From assembly GCF_023544465.1 (NCBI RefSeq), contig NZ_JALPVL010000007.1, positions 186,001 through 250,000 on the forward strand: a DNA stretch of 64,000 bases, in the 5' to 3' direction. How positions within the stretch are numbered: the first letter of the stretch is position 1; each line of letters starts with the position of its first letter. A model generated the notes under the pieces. It did not search any database and was not told the DNA's origin. It worked only from the letters and a program-made list of their open reading frames with translations. The DNA is from Paractinoplanes maris (GTDB taxonomy: Bacteria > Actinomycetota > Actinomycetes > Mycobacteriales > Micromonosporaceae). This document shows, piece by piece, positions 15,584-24,919 of the stretch. The position numbers and the translations under genes are program-made.

Positions 15584-17848
15584 GTGGTGCAGCCAGAGTT
15601 CGAGGAACACGAAGCCGAGTACTGGGCGCGACAGATCCGGGTCGGCGCCCTCATCGCGGCCGGTATCACCCTGCTGGGCGCGGCACGGGTCCTGCTCAAC
15701 TGGGCCCCCGGGGATCAGTGGCTCCTGGCCCCGATGGTCGTCGCCGGACTCCTGCAGGCAGCCACCGCCTGGCTGCCGTGGAAGAGGTTCGTGCGGCGGG
15801 TGCGGACCCGCCGGCTGCTCGTGGCATGGTGGGTCGCCGAGATACCGGTGCTGTTCATCTTCTCCCAGCACGACACCAACGGCATGCTGCTGTACCTCCC
15901 CGGTGCCACGCTGATCCTCGTCCTGGCGACGGCCCTGTTCTCCCCCGCCGTCGTGATCTGTCTGGGCGTCGTGTCCGTTTCCGGGTTCCTGGCCCTGTTG
16001 CCGTTCCAGTCCTCGGTCGAGACGGTCGCCGTCCTGGGCATGGTGTTGATCATGATGAGTGTGGTGGCCGTGAACGCGATCATCGCCCACAACCGGGGCC
16101 GGCTCGACGCGCGGCGTCGCTCGGCCGAGCGACGCACCGAGGCGCTGCTGGAACACTCCTCGGACCTCGTCGTCGCGCTGGCCGGCAAGGGCCGCATCCG
16201 CTACGCCAGCCCGTCGGTCGCCGCCGCTCTGGGCCGCAGCACCGACCAGCTCACCGGTGACGAGCTCGGCGCCATGGTGCACGCGGACGACCTGCCTTTC
16301 GTCCAGGACTGGATCCGGCAGGTCTGGGCGGCACCCGCCGGGCAGACGTCACGCACGGAGCTGCGGCTGCGGCAGGCCGACGGCTCGATCCTGTTCGTCG
16401 ACGCCATTGCCGCGAACCGCCTGAGCGACCCCGACGTGCAGGCCGTCATCGTGAGCCTTCGCGACATCGGCACCCGGCGCGCGCTGGAGCAGCAGCTCAG
16501 TTTTCAAGCCTTCACCGACTCGCTGACCGGGCTGGCCAACCGTGCGCTGTTCCGAGAGCGGCTGCATCAGGCCGTCACCGAGCCCCACGACCAACCCGTC
16601 ACGCTCGTACTGATCGATCTCGACGACTTCAAGGACATCAACGACGAGCTCGGCCACAGCGCCGGCGACGAACTGCTCACCATCCTCGCGGACCGGCTCC
16701 GCCGGCGGGTACGCCCGAACGACACCCTCGCCCGCCTCGGCGGGGACGAATTCGCTCTGATGATCCACGGCGGGGACACCGACACCACCGCCCTGGCCGA
16801 GCGCCTGCTCGACGACATCCGCGACCCCGTCCAGCTGGCCAGCCGGGAACTGCACCTCACGGCCAGCATCGGCATCGCCGACACCCGGGACGGCCCGCTG
16901 CAACCGGACGAGCTGCTGCGCAACGCCGACCTGGCCATGTACGCGGTCAAACGGGCCGGCCGCAACGCCCACGCCACCTTCGAGCCGGCCATGCACGCCG
17001 CGGCCCTGCATGAGGCTCAGCAACGCGCCGACCTGGAACAGGCACTCATCGGCGAACAGTTCGAGGTGCACTACCAACCCGTGATCAACCTCGCCACCGC
17101 CGAACTCACCGGCGTCGAAGCGCTGGTGCGATGGCAGCATCCCCGGGAAGGCCTCGTGGGCCCGGTGCATTTCATCCACCACGCCGAGAACAGTGGTCTC
17201 ATCGTGCCGCTGGGGCGCTGGATCCTGCGTCAGGCCTGCCGGCAGCTCGCTCAATGGCAGCAGAGCATGCCCGCCGCCGCCGGCCTGCGGATCAACGTCA
17301 ACCTGTCCGCCCGCCAGTTCCAGCACGCCGGCCTGCTCGACGACGTGACCGCCGCCGTTCAGGACGCCGGCATCGCACCCGAGTCGCTGACGCTGGAGAT
17401 CACCGAGTCGATGCTCATGGACGACGTCGACGCCGCCATTGAGGTGCTCCACGCACTCCGCCGTTTCGGTGTCCGCCTGGCCATCGACGACTTCGGCACC
17501 GGCTACTCGTCGCTGAGTTACCTGCAACGCCTCCCGGTCGACACGATCAAGATCGACCGCAGCTTCGTCGAGCACGTCGAGGCCAACCCCGACAACCTGG
17601 CCATGGCCGAAGCAATCGTCGACCTCGGCCAGACGCTGGGACTGAGCACCGTCGCCGAGGGCATCGAGACCCCCGGCCAGCGCGACACCCTGCTCCGGCT
17701 GGGCTGCGAATACGGACAGGGCTACCTGTTCAGCCGCCCGGTGGACGCCGATCAGCTGGCCCGCCTGCTGCGGGCCGGCACCCACAGTCCGGCCTCGACG
17801 CCGGAGGACACGACAACGGTGGCGCTGCTGACGACAGGAATGTCCTGA
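15584..17848 (+). CDS. PAS-GGDEF-EAL c-di-GMP turnover protein
   Basis: A membrane protein of 754 residues. Five or six hydrophobic helices (about 20-165), PAS (about 180-295), GGDEF with GGDEF at 386-390 and an I-site RPND five residues before it, and EAL with the EAL triplet at 512-514, plus DDFGTGYSSL, KIDRSFV and AEGIET. Both catalytic sites appear intact, so it could make and break c-di-GMP, with PAS or membrane input choosing. The start is the GTG at 15584; no strong ribosome site was seen. It follows the chemoreceptor/GAF group in the same direction after 129 bases. Confidence 0.92.
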   Translation: MVQPEFEEHEAEYWARQIRVGALIAAGITLLGAARVLLNWAPGDQWLLAPMVVAGLLQAATAWLPWKRFVRRVRTRRLLVAWWVAEIPVLFIFSQHDTNGMLLYLPGATLILVLATALFSPAVVICLGVVSVSGFLALLPFQSSVETVAVLGMVLIMMSVVAVNAIIAHNRGRLDARRRSAERRTEALLEHSSDLVVALAGKGRIRYASPSVAAALGRSTDQLTGDELGAMVHADDLPFVQDWIRQVWAAPAGQTSRTELRLRQADGSILFVDAIAANRLSDPDVQAVIVSLRDIGTRRALEQQLSFQAFTDSLTGLANRALFRERLHQAVTEPHDQPVTLVLIDLDDFKDINDELGHSAGDELLTILADRLRRRVRPNDTLARLGGDEFALMIHGGDTDTTALAERLLDDIRDPVQLASRELHLTASIGIADTRDGPLQPDELLRNADLAMYAVKRAGRNAHATFEPAMHAAALHEAQQRADLEQALIGEQFEVHYQPVINLATAELTGVEALVRWQHPREGLVGPVHFIHHAENSGLIVPLGRWILRQACRQLAQWQQSMPAAAGLRINVNLSARQFQHAGLLDDVTAAVQDAGIAPESLTLEITESMLMDDVDAAIEVLHALRRFGVRLAIDDFGTGYSSLSYLQRLPVDTIKIDRSFVEHVEANPDNLAMAEAIVDLGQTLGLSTVAEGIETPGQRDTLLRLGCEYGQGYLFSRPVDADQLARLLRAGTHSPASTPEDTTTVALLTTGMS

Positions 17849-17860
17849 CCGCGGCACCGC

Positions 17861-17888
17861 GTGCCGCGTGCCGCGTGCCGCGTGCCGG
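17861..17888. repeat. Tandem heptamer repeat (GTGCCGC), four units
   Basis: Three exact GTGCCGC units and a fourth ending in G, directly head to tail, 12 bases after the GGDEF-EAL stop codon. Probably polymerase slippage. No function is evident. Confidence 0.7.
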
Positions 17889-18095
17889 CCCATTAACGAA
17901 CGAGTTGTCGATTAGTTACGGGCGCTCTATTGCCAACAGCCCAAAATGCATCACTGAAGTCGCGGGCAAAGAGCGGCCATCGGGACCTTAGCCCTCCTCC
18001 AGTGTGGTGTCACGGCCGATTCACCCGTCCAGATGATAGGGAGCTGCATCGAGGCGAACCGATTCACCGGATCGATGCCGTACGTCATTCCCGCC

Positions 18096-18124
18096 TTGGT
18101 AATGCATCCGCTGCGATTTACAGT
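18096..18124 (+). promoter_or_regulatory. Candidate housekeeping promoter of the conservon
   Basis: TTGGTA, a 17-base spacer, then TACAGT; each hexamer matches four of six consensus bases. It lies about 48 bases before the cvnA start. There is no other support. Confidence 0.35.
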
Positions 18125-18172
18125 GAATGCCTTCTCCACGACCGGACACTGCCGCATCGCCCGAAAACAAGG

Positions 18173-19552
18173 ATGCTCATGGTCGCCCTCCCTTATCTGA
18201 TCGCCGCGGTCGCCGTTCTCGGCGCGGCCCTCGCCGCCGTCTGGACGGTCCGGCACGCCCGTTCCCGGTCCGGCGAGTTGCAGGCCTCGGTCACCGAGTC
18301 CCAAGCCGCGCTGACGGCCGCCCGCGCCGAGGTCGACCAGCTCACCGAACGGCTCCGGCAGGCACCGGCGCGGACGGCGGGGACCGTCCAGGGCCCGGCG
18401 GCACACGTTGAAGGCCGGCACGTCGAGGTCTTCGTCAACCTGTCCCGCCGGCTGCAGTCGCTGGTGCATCGGGAGATCAAGCTGCTCGACGGGCTGGAGA
18501 ACGAAGTCGAGGATCCCGATCTGCTCAAGGGCCTCTTCCAGGTCGACCATCTGGCGACCCGGATCAGGCGGCACGCGGAGAACCTGGCGGTGCTGGGCGG
18601 GTCGGTGTCGCGCCGGCAGTGGAGCCGGCCGGTCGCGCTGACCGAGGTGCTGCGGTCGGCCATCGCCGAGGTCGAGCACTACTCGCGGGTCAAACTGGTG
18701 CCGCCGATCGACGGCACGCTGCCCGGACACGCCGTCGCCAGCGTCATCCACCTGATCGCCGAACTGATCGAGAACGCGACGATGTTCGCGCCGCCGCACA
18801 CGCAGGTCCTGATCCGGGCGCAGCCGGTCGCCTCCGGCATGGCGATCGAGGTCGAGGACCGTGGGCTCGGCATGCAGCGCGCCGATCTCGACCGGGTCAA
18901 CCAGCTGCTGGTCAACCCGGACGACACCAACCTCGACGACCTGCTGCGGGACGGGCGGATCGGGCTCTACGTGGTCTCGATGATCGCCCGCCAGCACGGG
19001 ATCGTCGTGCAGCTGCAGACCAACATCTACGGCGGCATCCAAGCCGTGATCATCCTGCCGCCCCTGCTGATCGCCTCGGCGATCGAAGCCGCGCCCCCGG
19101 CGCCGCACCCGCGGAGTCCGGCACAGCCGCCGGAACGGCTCGAGGTGGCGCAGCGACCTCCGCTCGAGCGACGGGTTCCGCTCCAGCAGCGGACCCCGGT
19201 GCGGGAACCGCTGGTCGTGCAGCCGCAGCCGCTGAGTCGGTCCGACCGGCCGACCGTCACGATGGCTCAGGTCCCTGCGGACACCGTGGCGCCGCGGCAC
19301 ACAGGGCGAAGCACTGTCGAGGCCCGGGCGACCGCCGTCGTGACCGTTGCGCAGCAGCCACCGCAGGCCACGCCGTCGCGCCCTCCGCTGCCGCGCCGCC
19401 GCCGGCAGACCCACATGGCTCCGCAACTGCAGCTCGGCCCATCGCATCCGACGGAACCGGCCGGCGAACACCAGCCGGGCCTGATGGCGTCGTTCATGAG
19501 CGGCGTCTCGCAGGGCGAGGCGGATCCACCCCGCCCCGGCAGTCATGGCTGA
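18173..19552 (+). CDS. cvnA: Conservon sensor kinase-like ATPase (CvnA)
   Basis: A protein of 459 residues, the first gene of a conservon, a conserved actinobacterial module resembling a eukaryote-like G-protein relay. One N-terminal transmembrane helix (about 4-24), a coiled coil (35-65), a dimerisation-like helical region without a normal phospho-acceptor His motif, then an HATPase domain (about 195-305; ELIENATMFAPP, VEDRGLGM, DGRIGLYVVSMIARQHG). The last 150 residues are Pro/Arg-rich and probably disordered. The start at 18173 (or ATG 18179) puts the helix at the N-terminus; earlier in-frame codons give an implausible leader. It ends eight bases inside a possible longer form of cvnB. Confidence 0.85.
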   Translation: MLMVALPYLIAAVAVLGAALAAVWTVRHARSRSGELQASVTESQAALTAARAEVDQLTERLRQAPARTAGTVQGPAAHVEGRHVEVFVNLSRRLQSLVHREIKLLDGLENEVEDPDLLKGLFQVDHLATRIRRHAENLAVLGGSVSRRQWSRPVALTEVLRSAIAEVEHYSRVKLVPPIDGTLPGHAVASVIHLIAELIENATMFAPPHTQVLIRAQPVASGMAIEVEDRGLGMQRADLDRVNQLLVNPDDTNLDDLLRDGRIGLYVVSMIARQHGIVVQLQTNIYGGIQAVIILPPLLIASAIEAAPPAPHPRSPAQPPERLEVAQRPPLERRVPLQQRTPVREPLVVQPQPLSRSDRPTVTMAQVPADTVAPRHTGRSTVEARATAVVTVAQQPPQATPSRPPLPRRRRQTHMAPQLQLGPSHPTEPAGEHQPGLMASFMSGVSQGEADPPRPGSHG

Positions 19553-19586
19553 CCAGTGGTTCCGATTCCAGAAAGGCCCGGCTCTC

Positions 19587-20021
19587 ATGTCGCGCACCGA
19601 TTCCGCACGTACGTCTCAGGACCTGGTCTGGTTGTTGTCGGGCCTGATCGACCGCGTTCCGGAGACCAGGAGCGCGCTGCTTCTGTCGTCCGACGGGCTG
19701 CGCAAGGCCGCCCACGGGCTCGACGACGATGGCGCGGACCACTTGGCCGCGGTCGCCTCGGGGCTGTTCTCGCTGGCTCGTAGCGCCGGCACCCGGTTCG
19801 GGGGCAGCGACGGCGTCCGGCAGGTGGTGGCCGAGCTGGAGGACTCGTTGTTGTTCGTCTCGGCGGCCGGCTCCGGGGCGGTGCTCGCGGTGGTCGCCGG
19901 AAAGGCGGCCGACCCGGGCGTGCTCGGCTACGAGATGGCGCAAATGGTCAAGAGCGTACGGCCGTACCTGTCGACGCCGGCCCGGCATGAGCCTGAGTTC
20001 CTGGACGTGCGCGGACGGTGA
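19587..20021 (+). CDS. cvnB: Roadblock/LC7 protein (CvnB)
   Basis: A protein of 144 residues with the roadblock/LC7 fold: QDLVWLLSGLIDRVPETRSALLLSSDGL, then DDDGADHLAAVASGLFSLA and DSLLFVSAAGSGAVLAVVAG. Roadblock proteins in conservons and MglB-like systems regulate the small GTPase encoded next to them. GAAAGG lies 11 bases before ATG 19587; the in-frame ATG at 19545 would overlap cvnA and is an alternative. The stop overlaps the next GTG by four bases. Confidence 0.88.
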   Translation: MSRTDSARTSQDLVWLLSGLIDRVPETRSALLLSSDGLRKAAHGLDDDGADHLAAVASGLFSLARSAGTRFGGSDGVRQVVAELEDSLLFVSAAGSGAVLAVVAGKAADPGVLGYEMAQMVKSVRPYLSTPARHEPEFLDVRGR

Positions 20022-20392
20022 GCGTGCTGGACACCGATGAGCACTGGTTCGACGACGCCGCGGGACGCCTCATCCGGCCGTACACAGTGAGCAACGGCAG
20101 GACCGAGCCGACCACCCGGATGGAGTTGCTGTCGATGGTGATCGCCACCGGCCGCCGGCCGCAGGGTCAGCTCGGACCGGAGCACGCCCAGGCACTCGGG
20201 CTCTGTGGCAGCTTCACCACGGTCGCCGAGGTCGCGGCGCGGCTGAGCCTGCCCGCAGTCGTCACCAAAATCCTGCTGTCCGACCTGGTGGATTGGGGAG
20301 TGGTGAAAACCCGCGCCCCCGACCCGATGGCTGATTCCACCAACTTGACGGTACTGGAGACCATCCTCGATGCCCTTGAACGACGGATCTGA
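20018..20392 (+). CDS. cvnC: DUF742 protein (CvnC)
   Basis: A protein of 124 residues matching DUF742: AAGRLIRPYTVSNGRT at the start, EHAQALGLCGSFTTVAEVAARLSLP as a winged-helix-like core, and LSDLVDWGVVKTRAP. It is the third conservon component, between roadblock and GTPase genes. Its role in the relay is not settled. The GTG start overlaps cvnB (GTGA) and its 3' end overlaps cvnD by 23 bases, consistent with coupled translation. Confidence 0.88.
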   Translation: MSVLDTDEHWFDDAAGRLIRPYTVSNGRTEPTTRMELLSMVIATGRRPQGQLGPEHAQALGLCGSFTTVAEVAARLSLPAVVTKILLSDLVDWGVVKTRAPDPMADSTNLTVLETILDALERRI

Positions 20393-20945
20393 CGGGTTCC
20401 CGTCCGCGCTCAAGCTCCTGATCGCGGGCGGCTTCGGCGTGGGCAAGACGACGTTCGTCGGCGCGGTCAGCGAGATCGAGCCGCTGCACACCGAAGAACT
20501 GCTCACCACCGCGAGCGTGGGCACGGACCGGCTCACCGGTGTCGAAGGCAAGTCGACGACCACGGTCGCGATGGATTTCGGCCGGATCACGATCAGCAAG
20601 GAGCACGTGCTCTATCTGTTCGGCACTCCCGGGCAGGAGCGCTTCTGGTTCATGTGGGACGAGTTGTCCAGCGGCGCGATGGGCGCGGTCGTGCTGGCCG
20701 ACACCCGGCGGTTGGAGGACTGCTTCCCCGCGGTCGATTTCTTCGAGTCGCGGGGCATCGGCTTTCTGGTCGCGGTCAACGAATTCGACACGACCTGCCG
20801 GTACGAGCCGGACGACGTGCGCAGTGCTCTCGACCTGAAGCCGGACACGCCGATCGTGCTCTGTGACGCGCGCGACCAGCGATCCTCCACCGGCGTGCTC
20901 ATCAGCCTGATGCAACACCTCCTCGCCCAGCAAGCCTGTCGATGA
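20370..20945 (+). CDS. cvnD: Conservon small GTPase (CvnD)
   Basis: A Ras-like GTPase of 191 residues. P-loop GGFGVGKTTFV (19-29), a Thr/Ser-rich switch I area (ASVGTDRLTG), switch II FGTPGQERFWFMW with Gln in place, and base-recognition VNEFD (NxxD). The conservon GTPase is expected to be switched by CvnB and to relay a membrane signal from CvnA. The ATG lies within the end of cvnC, and its stop overlaps the next start by four bases (ATGA). Confidence 0.92.
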   Translation: MPLNDGSDGFPSALKLLIAGGFGVGKTTFVGAVSEIEPLHTEELLTTASVGTDRLTGVEGKSTTTVAMDFGRITISKEHVLYLFGTPGQERFWFMWDELSSGAMGAVVLADTRRLEDCFPAVDFFESRGIGFLVAVNEFDTTCRYEPDDVRSALDLKPDTPIVLCDARDQRSSTGVLISLMQHLLAQQACR

Positions 20946-21508
20946 CCGAACGGAGCCCCGGCATGATCTACGACCCGTCCGGACGCCAACTGCTCACCCC
21001 CACCGATCCGGAGGTGCCCGCTCGCCTGCGCCGGCTGCGGGAGCTGGGCCTGGGCGACGACGCGGATCCGCAACTCGACGAATTCGCGCGCCGCGTCGGT
21101 GACATCACGAGCGCGCCGCTCGCGATGGTGAACTTCATCCAGGAGGACCGCCAGTACCTGGGCGGTCTGTTCTCCGGCACCTCGATTCCGGCCGCTGTCC
21201 GCGCCGGCTTGGCCGGTCGCACGTTCTCGCGCGAGCACGGGTACTGCCCGCACGTCGTGGTCCGGCGTAAGGCACTGGTGCTCGACGACGTCTGCGACTA
21301 TCCGCGGTTCGCCGGGAACCCGGTGGTGGACGAGATCGGCATCCGGTCCTACCTGGGTGCTCCGCTGATCGACCGGACCGGTGTCGCCCTCGGCACGGTC
21401 TGCGTGGTCGACGTCGAACCGCGGCCCTGGGGACGGCCGGGACTCGAGACGATCAAGGCGCTCGCCTCGGAACTGATCGCCCAGCTCCACGCCCGCGAGG
21501 GCAACTAG
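20942..21508 (+). CDS. GAF domain protein at conservon position E
   Basis: A protein of 188 residues with one GAF domain: APLAMVNFIQEDRQYLGG, EHGYCPHVVVRRKALVLDDV and IRSYLGAPLIDRTGVALGTVCVVDV. Its start overlaps the GTPase stop (ATGA), so it belongs to the conservon operon. Some conservons carry a cytochrome P450 as fifth gene; here a GAF protein takes that place, possibly as a ligand sensor or GTPase partner. It resembles the GAF protein at 14933. Confidence 0.85.
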   Translation: MTERSPGMIYDPSGRQLLTPTDPEVPARLRRLRELGLGDDADPQLDEFARRVGDITSAPLAMVNFIQEDRQYLGGLFSGTSIPAAVRAGLAGRTFSREHGYCPHVVVRRKALVLDDVCDYPRFAGNPVVDEIGIRSYLGAPLIDRTGVALGTVCVVDVEPRPWGRPGLETIKALASELIAQLHAREGN

Positions 21509-21925
21509 CGCGATCAGTCCGGCCTGCCGCTCCTCCCAGGCAGCTCTGCTCAGGCGCCTGCCGGTCAGCACGCTGCGCGTAAAGGGTCGAATCCCCCTCA
21601 TCCGGCTGGCGACCCTGGAGAAGCGGCATGCTTCCAGGCTCGGCCACGGCGTTTCGCTCCCGCTGTGGACCTCAACGGGCAGCCATCACTGCAAGTGACG
21701 ACGCGACCCCGTTGAGGAACCAAGAGCCCCGTTGTAGAGTTCGGTCGGGACAGGGACAAACGTAGGCCCAGGACCCCTGGACAGGCCTGCTGCCCGCACC
21801 GGATTACTGCGCGCCGCACCATTCTCGGCGAACCCCGATTCCCGAGTCAGCGCCGGCGCCTGTACGCGGTATTCAGCCGATCGTCGGCATACGACGGGCG
21901 AATATCGAAATCCCCGGAGGAGCGA
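21509..21925. other. Intergenic region between conservon and acyl-CoA dehydrogenase
   Basis: No supported coding region in 417 bases. It holds an extended inverted repeat (21670-21717) and, just before the next gene, GGAGGAGCGA as ribosome site. Confidence 0.5.
21670..21717. terminator. Extended hairpin (CCTCAACGGG / CCCGTTGAGG)
   Basis: A perfect 10-bp inverted repeat with a 28-base interior that itself contains CACT-GCA-AGTG. It lies 160 bases after the conservon. No T run follows. It could be a terminator, an RNA structure or a protein-binding site; terminator is the default reading. Confidence 0.35.
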
Positions 21926-23512
21926 ATGACGGACACCAAGGCCATGAAGCAGGACGCTGCGCCCAGCGCTGCGGAGGATCGGCCGGAATCATCATCGACA
22001 GCGGGTATGGTGCGATTCCTGCGCACGTACGCCCAGAACTTCCTCAACTCCCGGCTGATGGACGAGCGTCGCTCATTACCGCCGGCAATGATATCGGAAT
22101 TCGCCGAAGCCGGCCTGCTCGGCCTGCAGGTCCCCCGAGAATTCGGCGGACAGGACCTGTCCCACTCCGACATGAACCGATTATTCACTCAATTGGGAGC
22201 CATCGATGCCAACCTCGCCGTTTTCTGCGCGGTGCACAATACGCTCGGAATAGCGCCGATTCTGCTGTCCGCGACCGACGAGGTCAAGGCCTGCGTGTTG
22301 CCCCGCCTGGCCGCGGGACAGGCCCTGACCACCAGCGCGATCAGCGAACCGGGCATCGGCTCGCACGTCCGGGGCATGACCACCAGTGCGACCAGGCATC
22401 CGGACGGCTCGTACACGATCAAGGGCGTCAAGAAGTGGATCTCGCTGGGCGGCGACGCTCGGTACGTCAACATCTTCGCCGGGCTCCGGGACGAGCGCGG
22501 GCGCAACCTGGGCATCACCGGCTTCCTGGTGGACAGCCGCACACCGGGTTTCGCCATCGGTCCGGAAATGCTCACCCTGGGCCTGCGGGCAGTGCCCCAG
22601 TACGATCTCACCTTCAACAACCTCAGAGTTTCCCCGTCCGCACTGCTGGGGGCCGAGGGAAACGGCCTCGCCACCGCCAAAGCGGCATTCATGGGCGGTC
22701 GGGCGGTGCTGGCCGCGATGACGATGGGCGCGGCCATGCGCTCTCTCGAGCTGGCTCAGAGATTCACGAAGGGCCGCGAGGTCGCCACCGGCTCGCTGGC
22801 CGAGAACGGCCGCATACGCGAGGTGCTGGCCGAGACCGCGGCCGCGATCCAAGCGGTGCAGACATTGATCTCCCGCATCGCGACGTGGCGGGACGCGGGA
22901 CAGGACGTGCCCGACGCGTGGTATTTCTGCGCCAAGATCCTGGGGTGTGAGCTCGGCTGGAAGGCCATCGACACGTCCCTGCAGGTGCTGGGGGCCCGGG
23001 GCTTCCTCGACACCAACACCGTCGGCCAGCATTTCCGCGACTACCGGTTGTTCCGCATCTTCGAAGGCTCCACCGAGGCGATCACGGTGTACCTCGGCAC
23101 CACGTTGGTCAGACATCCTGACCAGTTCACAAAACTCGTGCACCAGACTCATCCGACCGCACCGATGCTCACGTTGATCGACCAGGTGGCGGAGATCGGC
23201 GCCGATCGTCCCGACGACGTCGCCGCTCAGCACATCCACGCCGCCGTCGTCGGCGAGCTGGTGTGCTGGACTCTGCTGACAATGGTGACCAGCGAAGTCG
23301 CCACCCGCTCGGCGATGCATCAATACACCGCCTCGTGGACCGAGCACCAGCTGCAGCGGCGCCTTCGCAGCGCACAGCTCGGTTCCCGCGGAAGCCTGCC
23401 CACCCAGGCGGAGTTCGACCAGCACGTCGCCGGCTACGCCCAGGTCATCGGCGACGTGGACCAACGGCGTTGGCCTGCCGAGGAGTGGCGATCCGACCCG
23501 CTGCTCAGGTGA
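21926..23512 (+). CDS. Acyl-CoA dehydrogenase
   Basis: A FAD flavoenzyme of 528 residues that would introduce an alpha,beta double bond in an acyl-CoA. N-terminal helical domain (about 30-150), middle beta domain with ISEPGIGSHVRGM and KKWISLG (140-260), and C-terminal helical domain with LQVLGARGFLDTNTVGQHFRDYRLFRIFEGSTEAI, where the Glu of EGSTE sits at the usual catalytic position. About 100 extra residues follow the core, longer than a typical 380-400-residue enzyme and seen in some actinobacterial subfamilies. The start has GGAGGAG upstream. Its substrate is unknown; no beta-oxidation partners are adjacent. It is convergent with the epoxide hydrolase gene. Confidence 0.88.
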   Translation: MTDTKAMKQDAAPSAAEDRPESSSTAGMVRFLRTYAQNFLNSRLMDERRSLPPAMISEFAEAGLLGLQVPREFGGQDLSHSDMNRLFTQLGAIDANLAVFCAVHNTLGIAPILLSATDEVKACVLPRLAAGQALTTSAISEPGIGSHVRGMTTSATRHPDGSYTIKGVKKWISLGGDARYVNIFAGLRDERGRNLGITGFLVDSRTPGFAIGPEMLTLGLRAVPQYDLTFNNLRVSPSALLGAEGNGLATAKAAFMGGRAVLAAMTMGAAMRSLELAQRFTKGREVATGSLAENGRIREVLAETAAAIQAVQTLISRIATWRDAGQDVPDAWYFCAKILGCELGWKAIDTSLQVLGARGFLDTNTVGQHFRDYRLFRIFEGSTEAITVYLGTTLVRHPDQFTKLVHQTHPTAPMLTLIDQVAEIGADRPDDVAAQHIHAAVVGELVCWTLLTMVTSEVATRSAMHQYTASWTEHQLQRRLRSAQLGSRGSLPTQAEFDQHVAGYAQVIGDVDQRRWPAEEWRSDPLLR

Positions 23513-23591
23513 CATGCGGCCGGACCCGCTGGGCGGCCGCGCCGATCGTTCCCCGGCCACCCTGCTGCGGTTCGGCACCCACAGTCCGGCC

Positions 23592-24832
23592 TCAGCCCGG
23601 TCCCTCGCCTCGCTGACCGGCCCGAAGTGACCGGAACGCGGCCCGGAGTTCTTCGGCCAGCAGTTGTGGCTGCTCCCACGCGGCGAAGTGCCCACCCTTG
23701 GCGACACGGTTGTAGTGGATGAGGTTCGGATAGGCGCGTTCGGTCCAGCTGCGCGGCGCCTCGTACTGCTCACCGGGAAAGACGGTCACAGCGACCGGGA
23801 TGGTGACGCCCTTGGCGTTGAAGAAGCCGCCCCGGTACTCCCAGTAGAGCCGGGACGCGGAAACCCCGGTGTTGGTCAGCCAGTAGAGGGTGATGTTGTC
23901 GAGAATCTCGTCGCGCGTCAGTTCACCCTCGGCCCCGGCGGCGCGATCCAGGGCTTCGAGGACCGCTGCCGCGGGTTGATCGTCGGCGTCGTTGTGGTCG
24001 AGAAGCCAAGCGGCCAGGCCGACGGGCGAGTCCGCGATGCCGTACAACGTCTGCGGCCGGGCAGCCATGTAGCGCGCGTATTCGACCTGCCCGAACGTCC
24101 GGAGGAGCTGGTCGTAGGCGCGACGTTCGTCCTCGGCGAGACCGGGCGGCGGCGCGTGGCCCGCCTGGGCCGCGTCGTTGACATCGGCCGGGACGACGGC
24201 CGGCATGTTCGTATGGACGGCAAGCAGTCCCGTCGGCGCCTGCAAGCCCATCTGATCGACGACGAACGCACCCCAGTCGCCGCCCTGGGCGACGTAACGG
24301 GTGTAGCCCAGCCGGCTCATCAGCTCGGCCCAAGCGCTCGCCATCCGCTCCGGACCCCATCCGGTGGTGGCCGGCTTGCCGGAGAATCCGTATCCGGGCA
24401 TTGACGGAACCACCACGTGGAACCGTCGGCGGGAGTCCCGCCGTAGGCCGTCGGATCGGTCAGCCGGTCGATGAGCTTCAGTTGTTCGACGATCGAGCCC
24501 GGCCAGCCATGGTTGATCAGGAGGGGCAGTGCGCCCTCGTGACGCGACCGCGCGTGGATGAAGTGGATGTCCAGGCCGTCGATCTCGGTGAGGAATTGCG
24601 GTGAGGCGTTCAAGGCTGCCTCGCATCGGCGCCAGTCGTACTCCTCGGCCCAGTAGCGCGCGAGCTCCCGCATCACGGCGAGCGGCACACCTTGTGAGTG
24701 ATCTGTGACCGTTTCTTTCTCGGGCCACTGGGTGGCCTTGACGCGTCGGCGAAGATCGGCCAGCTTGGAATCGGGAACATCGACGGAGAAGGGCCGGAGA
24801 AGGGTCTTGGTGCCGCTGTCGACGGTTGTCAT
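23592..24832 (-). pseudogene. Epoxide hydrolase, frameshifted
   Basis: Two reading frames together give a complete alpha/beta-fold epoxide hydrolase of about 413 residues. The N-terminal part (24832 to about 24420) carries the EHN domain and the oxyanion-hole HGWPGS. The C-terminal part (about 24420 to 23592) carries PSMPGYGFSGKP, the nucleophile Asp in QGGDWGAF and the catalytic His in KGGHFAAWEQP. The break lies near 24421-24424, where GAC-GG-TTC-CAC lacks one base compared with the expected GAC-GGN-TTC-CAC. Neither half would be active. It is either a recent pseudogene or a single-base sequence error. Start ATG 24832 follows a GAGAGGAAG ribosome site. Confidence 0.8.
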
Positions 24833-24919
24833 GACTTCCTCTCAGCGAGCGAAGGGTTCTCGACCCAGGCTCACGGGAGCGGCGCCGTCTTCGCACCCGT
24901 GCAAGTCCCTGGTGTGGCT

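Larger units (their letters stand above)
17849..18172. other. Intergenic region before the conservon
   Basis: Contains a heptamer tandem repeat just after the GGDEF-EAL stop (17861-17888) and a promoter-like element at 18096-18124. The middle part is AT-richer than the surrounding genes. No coding region is supported. Confidence 0.5.

Noticed and set aside
17861..17888. CRISPR-like or regulatory repeat array
   Set aside because: Seven-base units without spacers; simple tandem repeat only.
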